Shown here: positions 34,476 through 45,203 of the stretch, piece by piece
How positions within the stretch are numbered: position 1 is the stretch's first letter
Layout of the letters: each line of letters begins with the position of its first letter
Translations under genes and position numbers: made by a program
From: Fereydounia khargensis
Taxonomy: Eukaryota; Basidiomycota; Ustilaginomycetes; Urocystidales; Fereydouniaceae
Direction: 5' to 3'
Assembly (NCBI GenBank): GCA_026413255.1
Contig: JAOCZO010000029.1
Coordinates: 60,611 to 124,610 of the forward strand
Length of the DNA: 64,000 bases
The notes under the pieces: generated by a model
Told to the model about the DNA's origin: nothing
Database searches by the model: none
Seen by the model: only the letters and a program-made list of their open reading frames with translations

Positions 34476-36718
34476 ATGCTCAATCACAGCATTTCAAGAG
34501 GCGTCGTGCGAGGCTCTTATTCCTCCGCACTCGCCGCAACTGCTCGGCGTCCCTCACCGTCTCCTCACTTCCAGACGATTCGCAGCCGCTTTCACTCGAG
34601 CCATTCAGCAAGTCACCCTCGCCCCTCCCAAACCTTGTTCAAGTCTGTTGCCACCTCGCTGGTTGCCGGTGTTGCCCTCACCTACTACCTTGCCATATCC
34701 AGCCCTCTCCATGGTCAGGCCGCCCAGCCAAATGCTCCGATCCAGTCCGAGTTGACTCAGCAGGATCAAATGAAGCTTCGAGCCAAGAATCAGGGCGTGT
34801 ACGCATGGGGCTCAAACCGGTACAACGTCGTCGCACCCGATGCTCCTCAAATCACCCTCGTACGCTCTCCTCGATCCATCCCCTACTTTGACGGTCTCGC
34901 CCTTCGCGATATTGTTCTAGAGGAAAAACACGGCGTCGCTGTCGATGCTAACGGAGATGTCCTTCAATGGGGCCTTGGATTCTTTCACCCCGATTCCCAT
35001 GCTCAGACCGCAATCGAAGACATTCCTCTCGGCCGTCGACGCGAAAGGTCAAACGCAAACCAGCAAGCTCCCATCGCATCGGTCACTACCGAGCCCATGC
35101 CGCCTGTCAAAACCCTGGTCGGCAAGAACATCATCAAAGTCTCGGCTACTGAGGACAAGGTCTTTGCCCTCTCCAAGAACGGCCAGATTTATGTCTTTTC
35201 TGCTATTCAGGAGAAACAGCGCCCCAGCATTCCCGCATCTTGGTCCGCCAATCCGCTCTCTCTCTTTGGTCTCTTAAATTCTTCCTCCATCAATCACGAG
35301 GTGCTCAGCGTGGCTCCAGCATCTCCTTTCGGCCGAGGCGAAGCTTTCTCCGACATCGTTAATGGCTCGAACCACCTCCTGGCCCTTTCAAACAAAGGAA
35401 GAACTTTCTCCATGCCTCTCAACGATCAGGGAAATAGTTTTGGTCAACTCGGCGTCCGAAAAGTATTCCTCAATGCGCCAAATACTTCTGGTGGTCGCAA
35501 GGAGCTGATTGAAGCAGTTCTCGAACCCAAAATGTTTCTCCAACTCGAAGCTGAACAAAGCGGCGCCACCCCTGTCTCAACGACGTCACAGCCGACCTTA
35601 CCTGCCGGTCTTAGCAGTGGTGGAAGTGAGAGCATTCGATTCAGTACAACACTGGTCGAGATCCCAGCTCTCCGAGGTGTTCGAATCGCTCAAATCGCAG
35701 CCGGTACAGAGCACTCTTTGGCACGCACTCACGACGGCCGCGTCCTGGCCTGGGGTCGACAGACTCACGGTCAACTCGGCCTTGGCGCCCAGGTCACTCT
35801 TGAATGTGTACCTGTCCCCTCAGAAGTTGTTCTTTCCAAATCTTTCCCCTCATCCAGTGTGGATGTCAAGGCCACTTCAATTGCAGCTGGTGGAGAAAAC
35901 TCTTTCTTCATGACAACCAGGCGCGAGCCCGGAGCCATTGGAACCGGTCTCAAGATTGATCTTCTTGCTGCTGGCAAAGGCCAGTGGGGTACCCTTGGCA
36001 ACGCCATGTGGAGTCAGGTCGCATCGCAGCCTGGGCGGGTCAAGACCGTGTCAGGCCTCATGGAATGTGAGTCCGCCAACGTTACGTTACATGCACTTCG
36101 TCACCCTTCATCAATGCTTTACTGATCTGATTTCGTTTCCCGTCCTTGCCCATTCGTAGACTCTGAATCGACCAATGCGACGTAAGTAAGCTCTTGTTTC
36201 ACCCACATTTATTCGCCTTGGCTGACAACATCGCCGTATTGAAATCCTGTTTTAGGCACCCCGTTCCCATCTACTCGATCTCTATCGGTAAACCCGGCCA
36301 TGTCGCCCTGGTTCTCGATACTGTCGAAGCTGCTGGTCACGCTGCATTTGGAAGAGACGTGATGGTCTGGGGTGCCAACGCCGCTTTCCAACTTGGCACT
36401 GGCAAGCGCTCCAACCTCGCAGTGCCTCAACATCTTAAGCCACTTCCCCCGCCCACGAAAATCATCGGCTTCGAGAGTTCGGACGTAGACCCTCTCGCAG
36501 CACCGAATGCCAAGCTGCGCGAGGCCGATATCAACAGTGGTGCTCTCACACACATGCCCCACAATCGACTCCAATTGGCAAGTAAGACAACGGAGGACAC
36601 CAAGACTCTGCCCGAAACGAATGGGTCCCCAGCTCAGGTCAAGAAAAAGCAAAAGATCGAAGAAAGTATCAAGGCTGGAACTGTTTCCACCGTCGTTTTC
36701 TGGAAGGTCGATCCATGA
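34476..36718 (+). CDS. FMP25: Mitochondrial RCC1-repeat protein (FMP25-like)
   Basis: Three exons, 34476-36066, 36160-36181 and 36256-36718, encode 691 residues. The N-terminus is Arg/Ser-rich without acidic residues (RGVVRGSYSSALAATARRPS), a mitochondrial presequence. Residues about 52-72 (SVATSLVAGVALTYYLAI) are a membrane anchor. RCC1-type repeats follow: VYAWGSNRYNVV, GDVLQWGLG, KVFALSKNGQIY, GTEHSLARTHDGRVLAWGRQ, HGQLGLGAQ and VMVWGANAAFQLGTGKRSN. Yeast Fmp25 is a mitochondrial inner-membrane protein linked to respiratory complex III assembly. The middle exon is only 22 nt; splicing joins ESTNAT/HPVPIYSI. The final ~90 residues are charged (KKKQKIEESIKAG). Orthology is inferred from presequence, anchor and repeat layout. 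Confidence 0.85.
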
Positions 36719-38116
36719 GACTATCGTAGAAAGTTCCGACCATGGATGATCGATGACCAGGTCATCCAATTGCAGTCTCTTGGCCCCCAGCGGCATTCAC
36801 GGTGGCTCCGCAGACCATATTTCCTGTTGTAGAATTCATTGTGGTGATTCGTGCATCCTGTAACGAAGCTTGCCACCCTTCCTGCTTGCAAATACACAGT
36901 ACCGGTTCACATGGAGATTGTCGGTGGAAGGAAAGAGAGAGGGGGAAGAGCGTGTTCAGGCCTCTGCCCCTCCCTGCAGCGCATCACAGACACTCTCAAA
37001 CAAAAGCCAGTTGTTTGATATGACGTGTGGAGGAGACCGAGAAATTGGAATCAGTATCACCTTCACAGACATGATTATGATGAGGTGTGAACGTTGTGAA
37101 ACTGTAGTATCCCTGCCGATGTTACACCCCATTCGCAAAGGAGACAAGCTCTGTTTTATGTCTTACATGCGTAACAGCGCAAAAAATGGTACGGGCTTCT
37201 TCTACAGATTCATTGTGACTGATTTATAGGCAAATATATCGTTGAACTCAATGCTGCCGGAAGGGTTTGAAGGTTGAAGAAAAAAGGAAAAATTGTAGGC
37301 AGTCGTTGACTGGAGTTATTGACTGCAAAACCGGTTGCATCGGTTGTTGTCACAAGTACATATTGAAAAAGCTGCCAAAAAGGTGGCAGAAACTCTCCAT
37401 ATTTGAAGAATGTTTCTTAAGCATAGCAAGGGTGGTTTAAGCTTGTTTTTGAACGGTCCCGAATCAGTCAGCAAAGAGCTACTCCATAAATTTTGCTGCT
37501 AGATATGCGAAGATATGTGAACATTAATTGGCTCAGTTCTCACATAATGTAGAGTTATGAAAATTACGCCTTTTTATTTGCTTAAGAAAATATGGGTGGA
37601 AGCAAAACAAAAATTAAAAAGGAATCATCAATACCAGCCTGCAGTAGTTTCATGAAAAATGTTTGCGAAGATGCAAAGACATAAAAAGTGATAGTTTAAA
37701 GTTGCATTGATTTCATAAATGCCACAAAAGGATTTGTAGGAGTTAAGGATGAGTGAAGTTGCCTCCACAAGGTGTAAAACCTCCGGTCACATATTATTAC
37801 CTCCTTTTGCAGTCTTTTTGGGCTGTTAGTAAGGTCATTTGGAGCCATCAAAAATTGCCCAGATGGCAACTGACTGCATTGAGCGCTTTGAGATTGTCAA
37901 TAGGTATCTTGAAGCTGTACGTGAACAAGTATACGTACATTGACATGGGTTCATTGCGAGTTTGCATAGGCTTTGATTTAGAGTTCCGAATAATTCCTAA
38001 CTTGGGTCAACTTTCCATTTTGAATCCTGTAGCCAGTAATATCATTCCAAGATTCGATATTACATGGAGATTGATGACACAAATCACTGGCATAGGATGT
38101 GACAGCATCATCAGCT
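36719..38116. other. Intergenic region containing an AT-rich island
   Basis: About 1.4 kb. From roughly 37210 to 38110 the base composition changes sharply: a hand count of 37561-37620 gives 15 G+C of 60. The neighbours are GC-rich. Its right edge meets the stop codon of the dehydrogenase gene. Fragmentary protein-like frames occur on the + strand (about 37850-37930 and 37753-38154) but are broken or featureless. I saw no terminal repeats or target-site duplication. A decayed mobile element or foreign insertion is possible; nothing can be named. Confidence 0.55.
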
Positions 38117-39449
38117 TTATGAGAATCTGTATCCCTTCTGCTCTGGCACTGTGAAGCCTAGCTTCCCGTTCTGTAGCCCAGTCATCAGGTTGCGAAGGCA
38201 GACTGCTTCCATCTCCGTCTGAGTCTCAAGGCTGAGCGTTCCCACATGAGGAAGGAGCAAAGCCTTACTGTCCTTGAGTGCAAGGAGTCGCGGGTGGACC
38301 GAGGGCTGTAGGCGGGAGGATTGTAGTGAGTTGGACAGAAGGGGACGTGTCAGACTGATACTCAAAATGGTTGAGACGAGTGCCTTGCTTCTTACCTCAC
38401 TCTCGTAGACATCTAGACCGGCCCCAGCTATGGTGCCTTCCTCGAGAGCTGACGCGAGCTCCTCTTCTTTGATGATGGGTCCGCGCGCAGTGTTGATAAT
38501 GAAAGCAGTTGACTTCATGATAGCGAGCTGCTCACGTCCAATGAGCCCCTTAGTCTCCGGTGTGAGAGGGCAGTGAAGAGATACGACGTCCGACTGTTGC
38601 AGAAGTTCTTCGAGCTTGCCGACATATTCCATGCCACCTTTGGCTGAATTTGCTTCGGTGTCTGGGTCGAGCTTCCTACGGTTGTGATAGATGACCTTGA
38701 GTCCTAGAGCATGGGACGCCTTGTATGCCAGAGCGCGTCCGATGCCGCCTGCGCCTACAATTCCGAGTGTTTTGCCTCGCGGATCGTTGGCAGTCAGGAA
38801 GGGAAACTGGGAGTTGAAGAGCCCCTGATCAAGATGGGCCTGAGCCAGGGGGAATCTGCGCATAGCACCAATAAGCAGGAAGAGTGCTACATCAGAGGTT
38901 GCATCATCGACCGCTGTGGGCACATTAGAGACCTGCACGTTTCCGTTTGTGAGAGATGGAATGTCAAGCTGATCGTAGCCTGCGCCGTTGTGCACGATGT
39001 ATCGGAGCGTTCCAGGAAGCTTGGACACAAGCTCAGAATCAAAGCGGCCAGTGATCTTGATTGAGCGTGCTCCTCCAAAGTGACGATAGATTCCTACAAC
39101 ATCCGAGTACTCTCCCCCCGATTGAAACTTGGAGATGAGATCCTCCCTTGAACGAGCCGAGGATTGCTGGGAGGGGAGCATAAGCAATGATAAGTCTCGA
39201 GACGACCACTGCAGAACAGAACGAGATCAACCATGCAGTTTGAAGACTTACCACCACGTTGGCGACTTGACTCAGCTTCTCGAGCTCCGAAGTTGCAAGT
39301 TTGATCTCGTCAAGGAGGAGGACCTTGGGCCGGGCGTCTGACCTGGCAGCGGACGTGCAGAAAGACGAGAGTCCAGAAACAATGGCTGGCATGGCTAGAG
39401 ACGGTCGTCTGGTGTAGCAGTAGCGAGCGGTGAGAGACACGAATACCAT
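38117..39449 (-). CDS. D-isomer 2-hydroxyacid dehydrogenase (glyoxylate/hydroxypyruvate reductase type)
   Basis: Three exons, 39252-39449, 38396-39166 and 38305-38117, encode 385 residues. The start at 39449 gives MVFVSLTARYCYTRR, a likely mitochondrial presequence; upstream in frame only TTG exists. The catalytic fold shows HNGAGYDQLDIPSL, VSNVPTAVDDATSDVALFL, the NAD(P)-binding GIVGAGGIGRALAYKAS, NTARGPIIKEEELA (catalytic Arg), AGLDVYESEPSVHP (Glu) and LLLPHVGTLSLETQTEME (His). Splicing at SE/PSVHP restores the conserved E-P motif. The family reduces glyoxylate, hydroxypyruvate or related 2-oxoacids. Substrate choice cannot be read. The stop codon lies directly at the edge of the AT-rich island. 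Confidence 0.92.
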
Positions 39450-39577
39450 CTTGGCAACGGACCAGAGCGATGACTCGGCTTGGTCTTTATGGATTATCGA
39501 GGTTGTCTGAGATGATGGAGTAGGTCGAGCAGAGATAGGAAATGCTTCCGAAAACGAAGCGATAAGAGTAAGAAACA

Positions 39578-41478
39578 ATGTCAAGGGTCCTGGTGAAGGA
39601 TAGGATGGGTGGCCCGAGCCATGCGAGAAGAAGCGTTTCCGAAACTACGCACCGGCCATGGGCGGCCAAATCAGACCCTGTCCAAGCCCATTTGCCCGTT
39701 CCAAGCCGCCAGGACCAGGAGGTGGAGGCAGGTCACAGAGGTACAGTACACGAGTTTATGTAAGCATGACAGCACAGGCCCCGTCTCGTCCCTAAAAAAG
39801 CTGGAAAAAAGCCAACAAACGGCTAGAGCTGATGGAATTTTGTTTCCAGACCAGCAAAAAAATGACACCGTAATACTGCTTTATCCCGGAACCTGTATTG
39901 AGCCAGGTTTCTTACACGCAGACGACCCTTTGCGACCTTGCTTCTGTATCTATCAGACTCTCGGGAATCGTTCTAAAAAGGGCCATTGTTGACCAGGTTA
40001 AGGTCACAAGCTACACCTTCAAGATTCTCTCACTTCAGCAGCCCCCCTTCCGCTTCATAGCATCTCGCTTCCATCATTCAGCCGACCTCCTCACACCCCT
40101 CTGCTCTGCCTCTGTCCTTACCGCACGACACCTTTCCTTCTCCAGCCTCCGTAGTACGGAGCAACCGAGGCGCCAAGAGCGCTGCGGCACTGCATCCTTG
40201 GTGAGCACGACACCATCTCCGAGTCCCTGCTTGGAGCTTTCCCAGGACCACAGGCCGCGCGACAGGACAGCTTCCTCTCTCCTTCTATCTCTTCAGAAAC
40301 ACATAAGCACTGTACAATCGACCATCAACCTTCTCAGTTCGTTGCATAACTTTTACTCGGGCCCCAGCAGTCACATCCTACTTCCACCTCATCTTCGCTC
40401 AGCCGGATCCAGCAGCCCGCACAGCGCATCCGTTGTCCTCCATAACCTTAGGCAAGACGGACCGCCTCAGCAAGTGATTGTCAGCCAGCCTCCTGCCGTC
40501 CTGTCACTTGAAGAAAGTCAACATAAACTTGCAACAAAGAGAAATCCAAAGCCGCAGCCTTCTCTCCTCCGCGCTCTCCGGAGCCATAGAATCTCTATCG
40601 GGAATACGATCAATCGCCTCTGTGATTTGCACAAGTTTTACACCGATCTGGAGCAGGCGCGGATCAAAAAAGAGAGCGATTACCTCCGTTCTCTTCGTAA
40701 GCACAGGATCTCCGTGCGTACTACGATCAATCTTTGCACGGATTTGCACAGACTTTACGAGGATCACACAGCCACTACCCTATCTGAGGACGAAGAGCAA
40801 GATCTAATCAAGAAAGCTGAATTCCTCCGTGCTCTTCGGGCCCATCGAATCTTTGTCGCGACTACGCTCAAGCGGCTCCGGGATCTGACCACGTTCTACG
40901 AGAACTCCGCAGCTAGCGCCCGGTCTGAGGAGGAGGAGCAAGGTCAGATCAGGAAAGCTGACTTCCTCCGATCTCTTCGAACTCATAGAATCTGTGTGGG
41001 CAACACTATCAACCGGTGCCAGGATCTGTACAAGCTTTACGGGGATTCTGTATCCGGTGCTGCGTTCGAGGAAAAGCAGGCCCGCAAAGACAAATCTCAG
41101 CTACTCCGTTCTTTAGGGACCCATAAGCAGACTACGGTCGATCGCCCCCAGGACTTAAACAATTCTTACAAGGATTCGGCAACTATCTCTCAGGCTCAGG
41201 AAGAGAAGGATCGGATCAAGAAAGCTGACCTCCTTCAGACTCTTCGGCATCACCGAATCTTCGCTAAGACTCTGGCCAAGCGCCTCAGGGATTTGCACAA
41301 ATCGAAAACGCACTCTCCAAAAGTTGCCTCTTCTGCATTGAGCGTACACAAACTTATTCTCTCTAACGTCGAGGCCGCTCTAGCACCTCGGGATTTGACA
41401 AAGAACGCACACACAGTGCTCGACTCCTCGGAGGGCAATCACGGTCAGCTCGCTCCGCAACACGAATCTGGGAACGGG
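39578..41478 (+). CDS. Repeat-rich open frame continuous with REX4 (possible N-terminal extension)
   Basis: A frame open from about 39871 runs without a stop into the REX4 coding frame, but has no ATG before 41479. It carries about six tandem repeats of roughly 46 residues (40558-41300), each with a core like LRSLRTHRICVGNTINR and then DLHKFY or a variant, followed by an acidic/basic EEEEQGQIRKA spacer. Repeat 5 is decayed. A start can be supplied by an upstream exon: ATG at 39578, donor GTAAGC at 39760, acceptor ending at 39956, phase-compatible. The whole protein would then be about 974 residues, ending in REX4. This is inference. Otherwise the repeat frame is unexpressed or decayed. The sequence before the repeats (about 39957-40550) is Ser/Pro/Arg-rich. 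No known domain is recognised. Confidence 0.5.
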
Positions 41479-42835
41479 ATGAGCGGCAAGAAAACTTCCA
41501 AGAGCAAAGCGGTCGTCTCTGCGGCAAGGAACACAGATCCGATTGCCTCCAAGGGCAGTCCAAAAGGAACGAAGGTCGCTCAAGAAAAAGCTGGAAGCAA
41601 CTGGACAGCTTTGAAAAAGGTAAGCAAGTCCAGTCCAACTAGCTTGCATGGTGTAATGCTAACTACAGTACATTGTGTTTGGTGGAATACCACAGTCCGT
41701 ATCAACTCCCGCGTCCAAGACAAAGGCAAAGTCTGAGAATGATCGCCTCGTCAAAAGACAAAGGAGTGATGTATCAGGCTCTGCAAGCGACGAAACTAAG
41801 GCCAACTCGCATTCTTCGGGTCAAGCTGTTCATCCACAAAGGACCAAGGCTCAAGCAGGACTCGATCCTGAAATTGAGCTCAAGATCCGAGAAGGTTGGA
41901 TGGCGAGGTCAATGCACTGGGAAGGAATCGTAGATGCCGATTTGAAGAAGAAAATGATTCTCAGTGACATTCCTGAGGATTCTCCGTCGTCTTGGAAAGA
42001 GTAAGTACTGCAGCTACCCTCGTCCCCTGTGATGCTTGCCACATCATCTTCAGACCACGCTTACACCGCAACTTGATCGTGCGACAGGCCAGGCAACTAT
42101 CTTGCGATCGATTGCGAAATGGTCGGCGTTGGGTTGAATGGAAGCGAGTCAGTCCTCGCGCGAGTAAGCATCGTCAACCTTTACGGCGCTCTCGTGCTTG
42201 ACCGCTATGCAAAGCCGATTGAAAAGGTGACAGATTACCGGACTTGGGTATCTGGTATAAAACCCCAAGATCTCCATGACGCACCTCCTTTTCATCAGGT
42301 CCAGGCCGAAGTCTCTGCGCTGATAAAGGGCAAGGTCTTGGTCGGACATTCGATCTCCAATGACCTCCATGCGCTCTTGCTATCACATCCAAAGCCACTG
42401 ATACGCGACACTGCGGCCTATCGACCTCTTCAGGACCTGCTTGGCACCAAATGGCCAAGCCTCAAGGGCTTAGCCAAGGTCGTGCTTGGGATCGACATTC
42501 AAGTAAAGGGAAAGCCGCACAATAGTGCCGAAGATGCACGGGCTACCATGGCTATTTTCCGAACGCAAAAGAAAGCCTGGGATGAGCTTATTCGATCAAA
42601 GCGCAAAGGTCACGGCGCTTCTTCCTCTCCGACAAAATCTGGATCGAGCCGCATCTGGCAGTCTCGGCCTCGTGACGGAACGCAAGCTCAGAGTAGCCAG
42701 GTGGCGTCTTCATCCGGTAGCTCTAGACTTGGCCAGAGCAGAAAGAGAAGCACGGCGAATGACCGTCCTGCTGCTCCGTTGAAGAAGGTAAAAGTGGCCC
42801 CGGCCAAGGCCGAGTGGTGGAAGGATGACTTGTAA
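41479..42835 (+). CDS. REX4: RNA exonuclease 4 (REX4), DEDDh 3'-5' exonuclease
   Basis: Three exons, 41479-41619, 41669-42000 and 42088-42835, encode 406 residues from the ATG at 41479. The N-terminus is Lys/Ser-rich (MSGKKTSKSKAVVSAARN) and carries SNWTALKK, as fungal Rex4 proteins do. The exonuclease domain (about residues 160-310) has Exo I AIDCEMVGVG, Exo II VGHSISNDLHALL and Exo III HNSAEDARATMAIF, the DEDDh catalytic set. The C-terminus is basic, Ser-rich and lysine-ending (PLKKVKVAPAKAEWWKDDL), like a nucleolar targeting tail. Rex4 acts in pre-rRNA processing. The splice into exon 3 restores EPGNYLAIDCE. The frame is open far upstream of this start, so the true N-terminus may lie in the repeat region described separately. 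Confidence 0.92.
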
Positions 42836-43001
42836 ATGCTCCAGACTGAATACCAAACGAAACATGTATGAGATGGCAAAAATGATACAACAGGTTTTTG
42901 CTTGGAATATGATGTAGAAGCAATGCGGTTCGTTGAAATAGGAGGGAAGCGGTGGCCGATAAGTACCATAGGTAAGGAGGGAGTATTCTTGGTGTGGCGG
43001 C

Positions 43002-44139
43002 TCACTCTTCCTTCTTCGAAAGATGCGAGCCGATGAGCTGGTGGAGGGCAAAACGAGGAAATTGGTCAGCTAGCAATCCAAAGCGCCTTCTTTGATATGG
43101 CTGAGGCAATGCATGAGATATGTTTCTCTTACCTTGGCCATTTCGAAGGAACTAATCATGGAGCGTGAGAGCGTTTAGAGAAAGACACGAAGGGATTAGT
43201 TGCTTTGTGTCTTTAAAGCAGCGTGAAGTTGAAACACTCACTCGACCACATTCTTTCCAAAGATTTCCGTGAGCTTTGCGTCGCACAAGATCTGAAAGCA
43301 TGGGTAGAGAAGGAGAGCGTGAGTTGTGATGGTTGGATCGACCCCATAAGCGGGACAAGCTGATGCTGGGCACTTACCTGACGCTTGTTGCTCTCGTTTT
43401 GCAAGTTGTTCGATTTGATGTATGCCCAAAGATTTTTGACTACCGCATGGCGAGGCATCTGATGGAAAAGGACGGGTGCGGGGTGAGTTGAGTGAGCAGA
43501 GACAATGCGCATGCAGACGCAACGCACCTCATTACCACCGCAAACTTCAGCAAGCTTGGGTGCCAAGATGAGCGGGCGATTAAAGGGGTTGTTGGGGTTG
43601 ACAGCGCGCTTCTTCTTTGGTTGATCGTCATCGTCATCGCTTTGGGTGGACGCTCGTTTCTTGGGGGCAGCCTTCTTCTTGGGCTTGGCTGGCTCGACGG
43701 CCTTGGGTTTGGAGGTGGACCCCGAGCCAGATCCGTTGGCGGATTCGGCGACGCGCTTGGACGAGGCTGAGCTAGGGGCGGAAGGTTGTGGAGTGGTGTG
43801 TCCGCCCCGCACACCGCCAAGGCCGGGGAGGGCGAGGCCACCTGAGGGGGGCGCTGATCCGGGAGCATTACCGTTGTTGCCGTTATTGGTGGTGTTGTGA
43901 GGTTGTGGACGGGCGGGCATCGACTTGGAGATCTGGTCAAAGCAGTCACGAATGACAAGGTCCACCTGCTTTTTGCTGGCACTCAGGTCGAGCGAGGGCG
44001 GAAGGCTGCCTGGTGGTAGCTGGGCGAGGCTGATACGAACTTTCTTGGCAGAGATGGAGGAGAGATCGGCATTGTTGAGGATCTGAATGATCTGTGGTCT
44101 GAGCAGAGCGATGGTCGCTGGATCCAAAGGGGCTGACAT
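43002..44139 (-). CDS. DEK-C and SWIB/MDM2-domain protein (UAF30/TRI1-like)
   Basis: Five exons, 43528-44139, 43378-43458, 43242-43291, 43133-43151 and 43002-43037, encode 265 residues. The start is MSAPLDPATIALLRPQI; reading three residues further upstream would need TTG. The N-terminal DEK-C domain (about 5-70) ends DLVIRDCFDQIS. A Gly/Pro/Ser linker and a strongly basic stretch (KPKKKAAPKKRASTQ, DDDDDQPKKKRAVNPNNPFN) follow. The SWIB domain (about 190-262) reads LILAPKLAEVCGGNE, MPRHAVVKNLWAYIKSNNLQ, ILCDAKLTEIFGKNVV and DSFEMAKLIGSHLSKKEE. DEK-C plus SWIB is the layout of yeast Uaf30 (Pol I upstream activating factor) and Tri1. Exon 4 is only 19 nt. The role is inferred from the domain pair. 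Confidence 0.88.
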
Positions 44140-44158
44140 GATGGGCAAGGTTGGTGGT

Positions 44159-44182
44159 CAGCAGCAGCAGCAGCAGCAGCAG
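44159..44182. repeat. (CAG)8 microsatellite
   Basis: Eight consecutive CAG units, immediately upstream of the SWIB gene start and followed by CGG-interrupted units. Read directly. Confidence 0.9.
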
Positions 44183-44993
44183 CGGCAGCGACGTTGCCTT
44201 GTTATAGGTACGTGGAGAGGGAGGAGCGGAGAAGAGCCAATGAGGGCGGAAGGAGATGGGCAGACTCGGGAGAGCGGATATGTAGCAAAAGTCGGGAGGC
44301 GAGCAGGGCTGACAAGATGCTATGCGTGGGATACTCGTGGTGAAGATGCAAGAAACGAGACTAGGAGGCGTAGAAGGTGACGAACCGTCGTCGTGTGAGC
44401 GAGTCCAATATGGAGCGTAGCGTGAGACAGAGAAGAGAAGTAGAGATAGGTTAGCGACTTGGAATGGCAAAGAGGGGAAAAGAGAAAGAAAGCGAGATGG
44501 GTTAGATGGGTGAGCGTGTGGAGAAGAAGTGAGAGTCAAGTAGAGATTCTAGGCGTAGGCGGGGGGCACTGATCTGATGGAGGCTGGCGGTGCCGGTATC
44601 CAAGTTGATTTTGTTTCGTCCGTGTCTTTGTCCGTCTGTGCCTTGCCTTGCCTCAGACAATGCCGTTTGTGTTGCGGTTTGCTTGTCCAGTTGACCGCTC
44701 ACCTGGTTGGGTTCTACTGTACTGTAACTTGTCTGGTCGTGTTTGTTGTATTTTGGTTCCTTGCGTGCGTGCATCCAATTCTCCCTGCGACTGCTGCTGC
44801 TGCCGCTGCTGCCTCTCTGCCTGGCAAGCCTATGTGATCGGGGGCCCCATACACGATTACCGGTAAACGAGCCCTCAACGCGAATTTGACTGACTCGCGC
44901 GGAACAAGTTGGCTAGACTGCGTGGACTACTGTAGCTTGGTCCGAGCGGAGGGGGACTGCATTCACAAACGGGCCGCGACCCTGACCCAACTG

Positions 44994-45028
44994 GCTCAGC
45001 ACTCAGCACTCGGCACTCAGCACTCAGC
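44994..45028. repeat. ACTCAGC heptamer minisatellite
   Basis: Five tandem heptamers of ACTCAGC type (first GCTCAGC, third ACTCGGC). Read directly; intergenic, upstream of VPS17. Confidence 0.8.
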
Positions 45029-45203
45029 CAGACGAGGGTGACACTCTGGTAGGCAGACGTTGGGCCACACACAGCAGCAAACCAACTCCACTCCACTTGG
45101 CAACTACCAGTACCGTATCATACTGTATCTGCTCTACGTGTCGACGCCCTTCCGATCCTCATACTACCTCCTGGATCAACACAAGGCCCAAGGCCCAAGG
45201 CAT

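Larger units (their letters stand above)
44140..45203. promoter_or_regulatory. Divergent intergenic region between the SWIB and VPS17 genes
   Basis: About 1.06 kb between divergent starts. It contains (CAG)8 at 44159-44182, a (GCT)n-type run at about 44791-44812, a heptamer array at 44994-45028 and GTACTGTA motif copies near 44715-44726 and 45121. The in-frame TTG upstream of VPS17 was not used as a start because an ATG follows. No other gene is supported. Confidence 0.5.

Noticed and set aside
37753-38154. 133-codon frame in the AT-rich island as a gene
   Set aside because: No ATG context, domain or conservation signal can be seen, and it overlaps the dehydrogenase stop; kept only as part of the island.
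44159-44812. CAG/GCT runs as a CRISPR-like or structured array
   Set aside because: They are simple microsatellites without spacers.
45060-45203. N-terminal extension of VPS17 from an upstream TTG
   Set aside because: A standard ATG at 45204 follows and the extension lies in repeat-rich promoter DNA.
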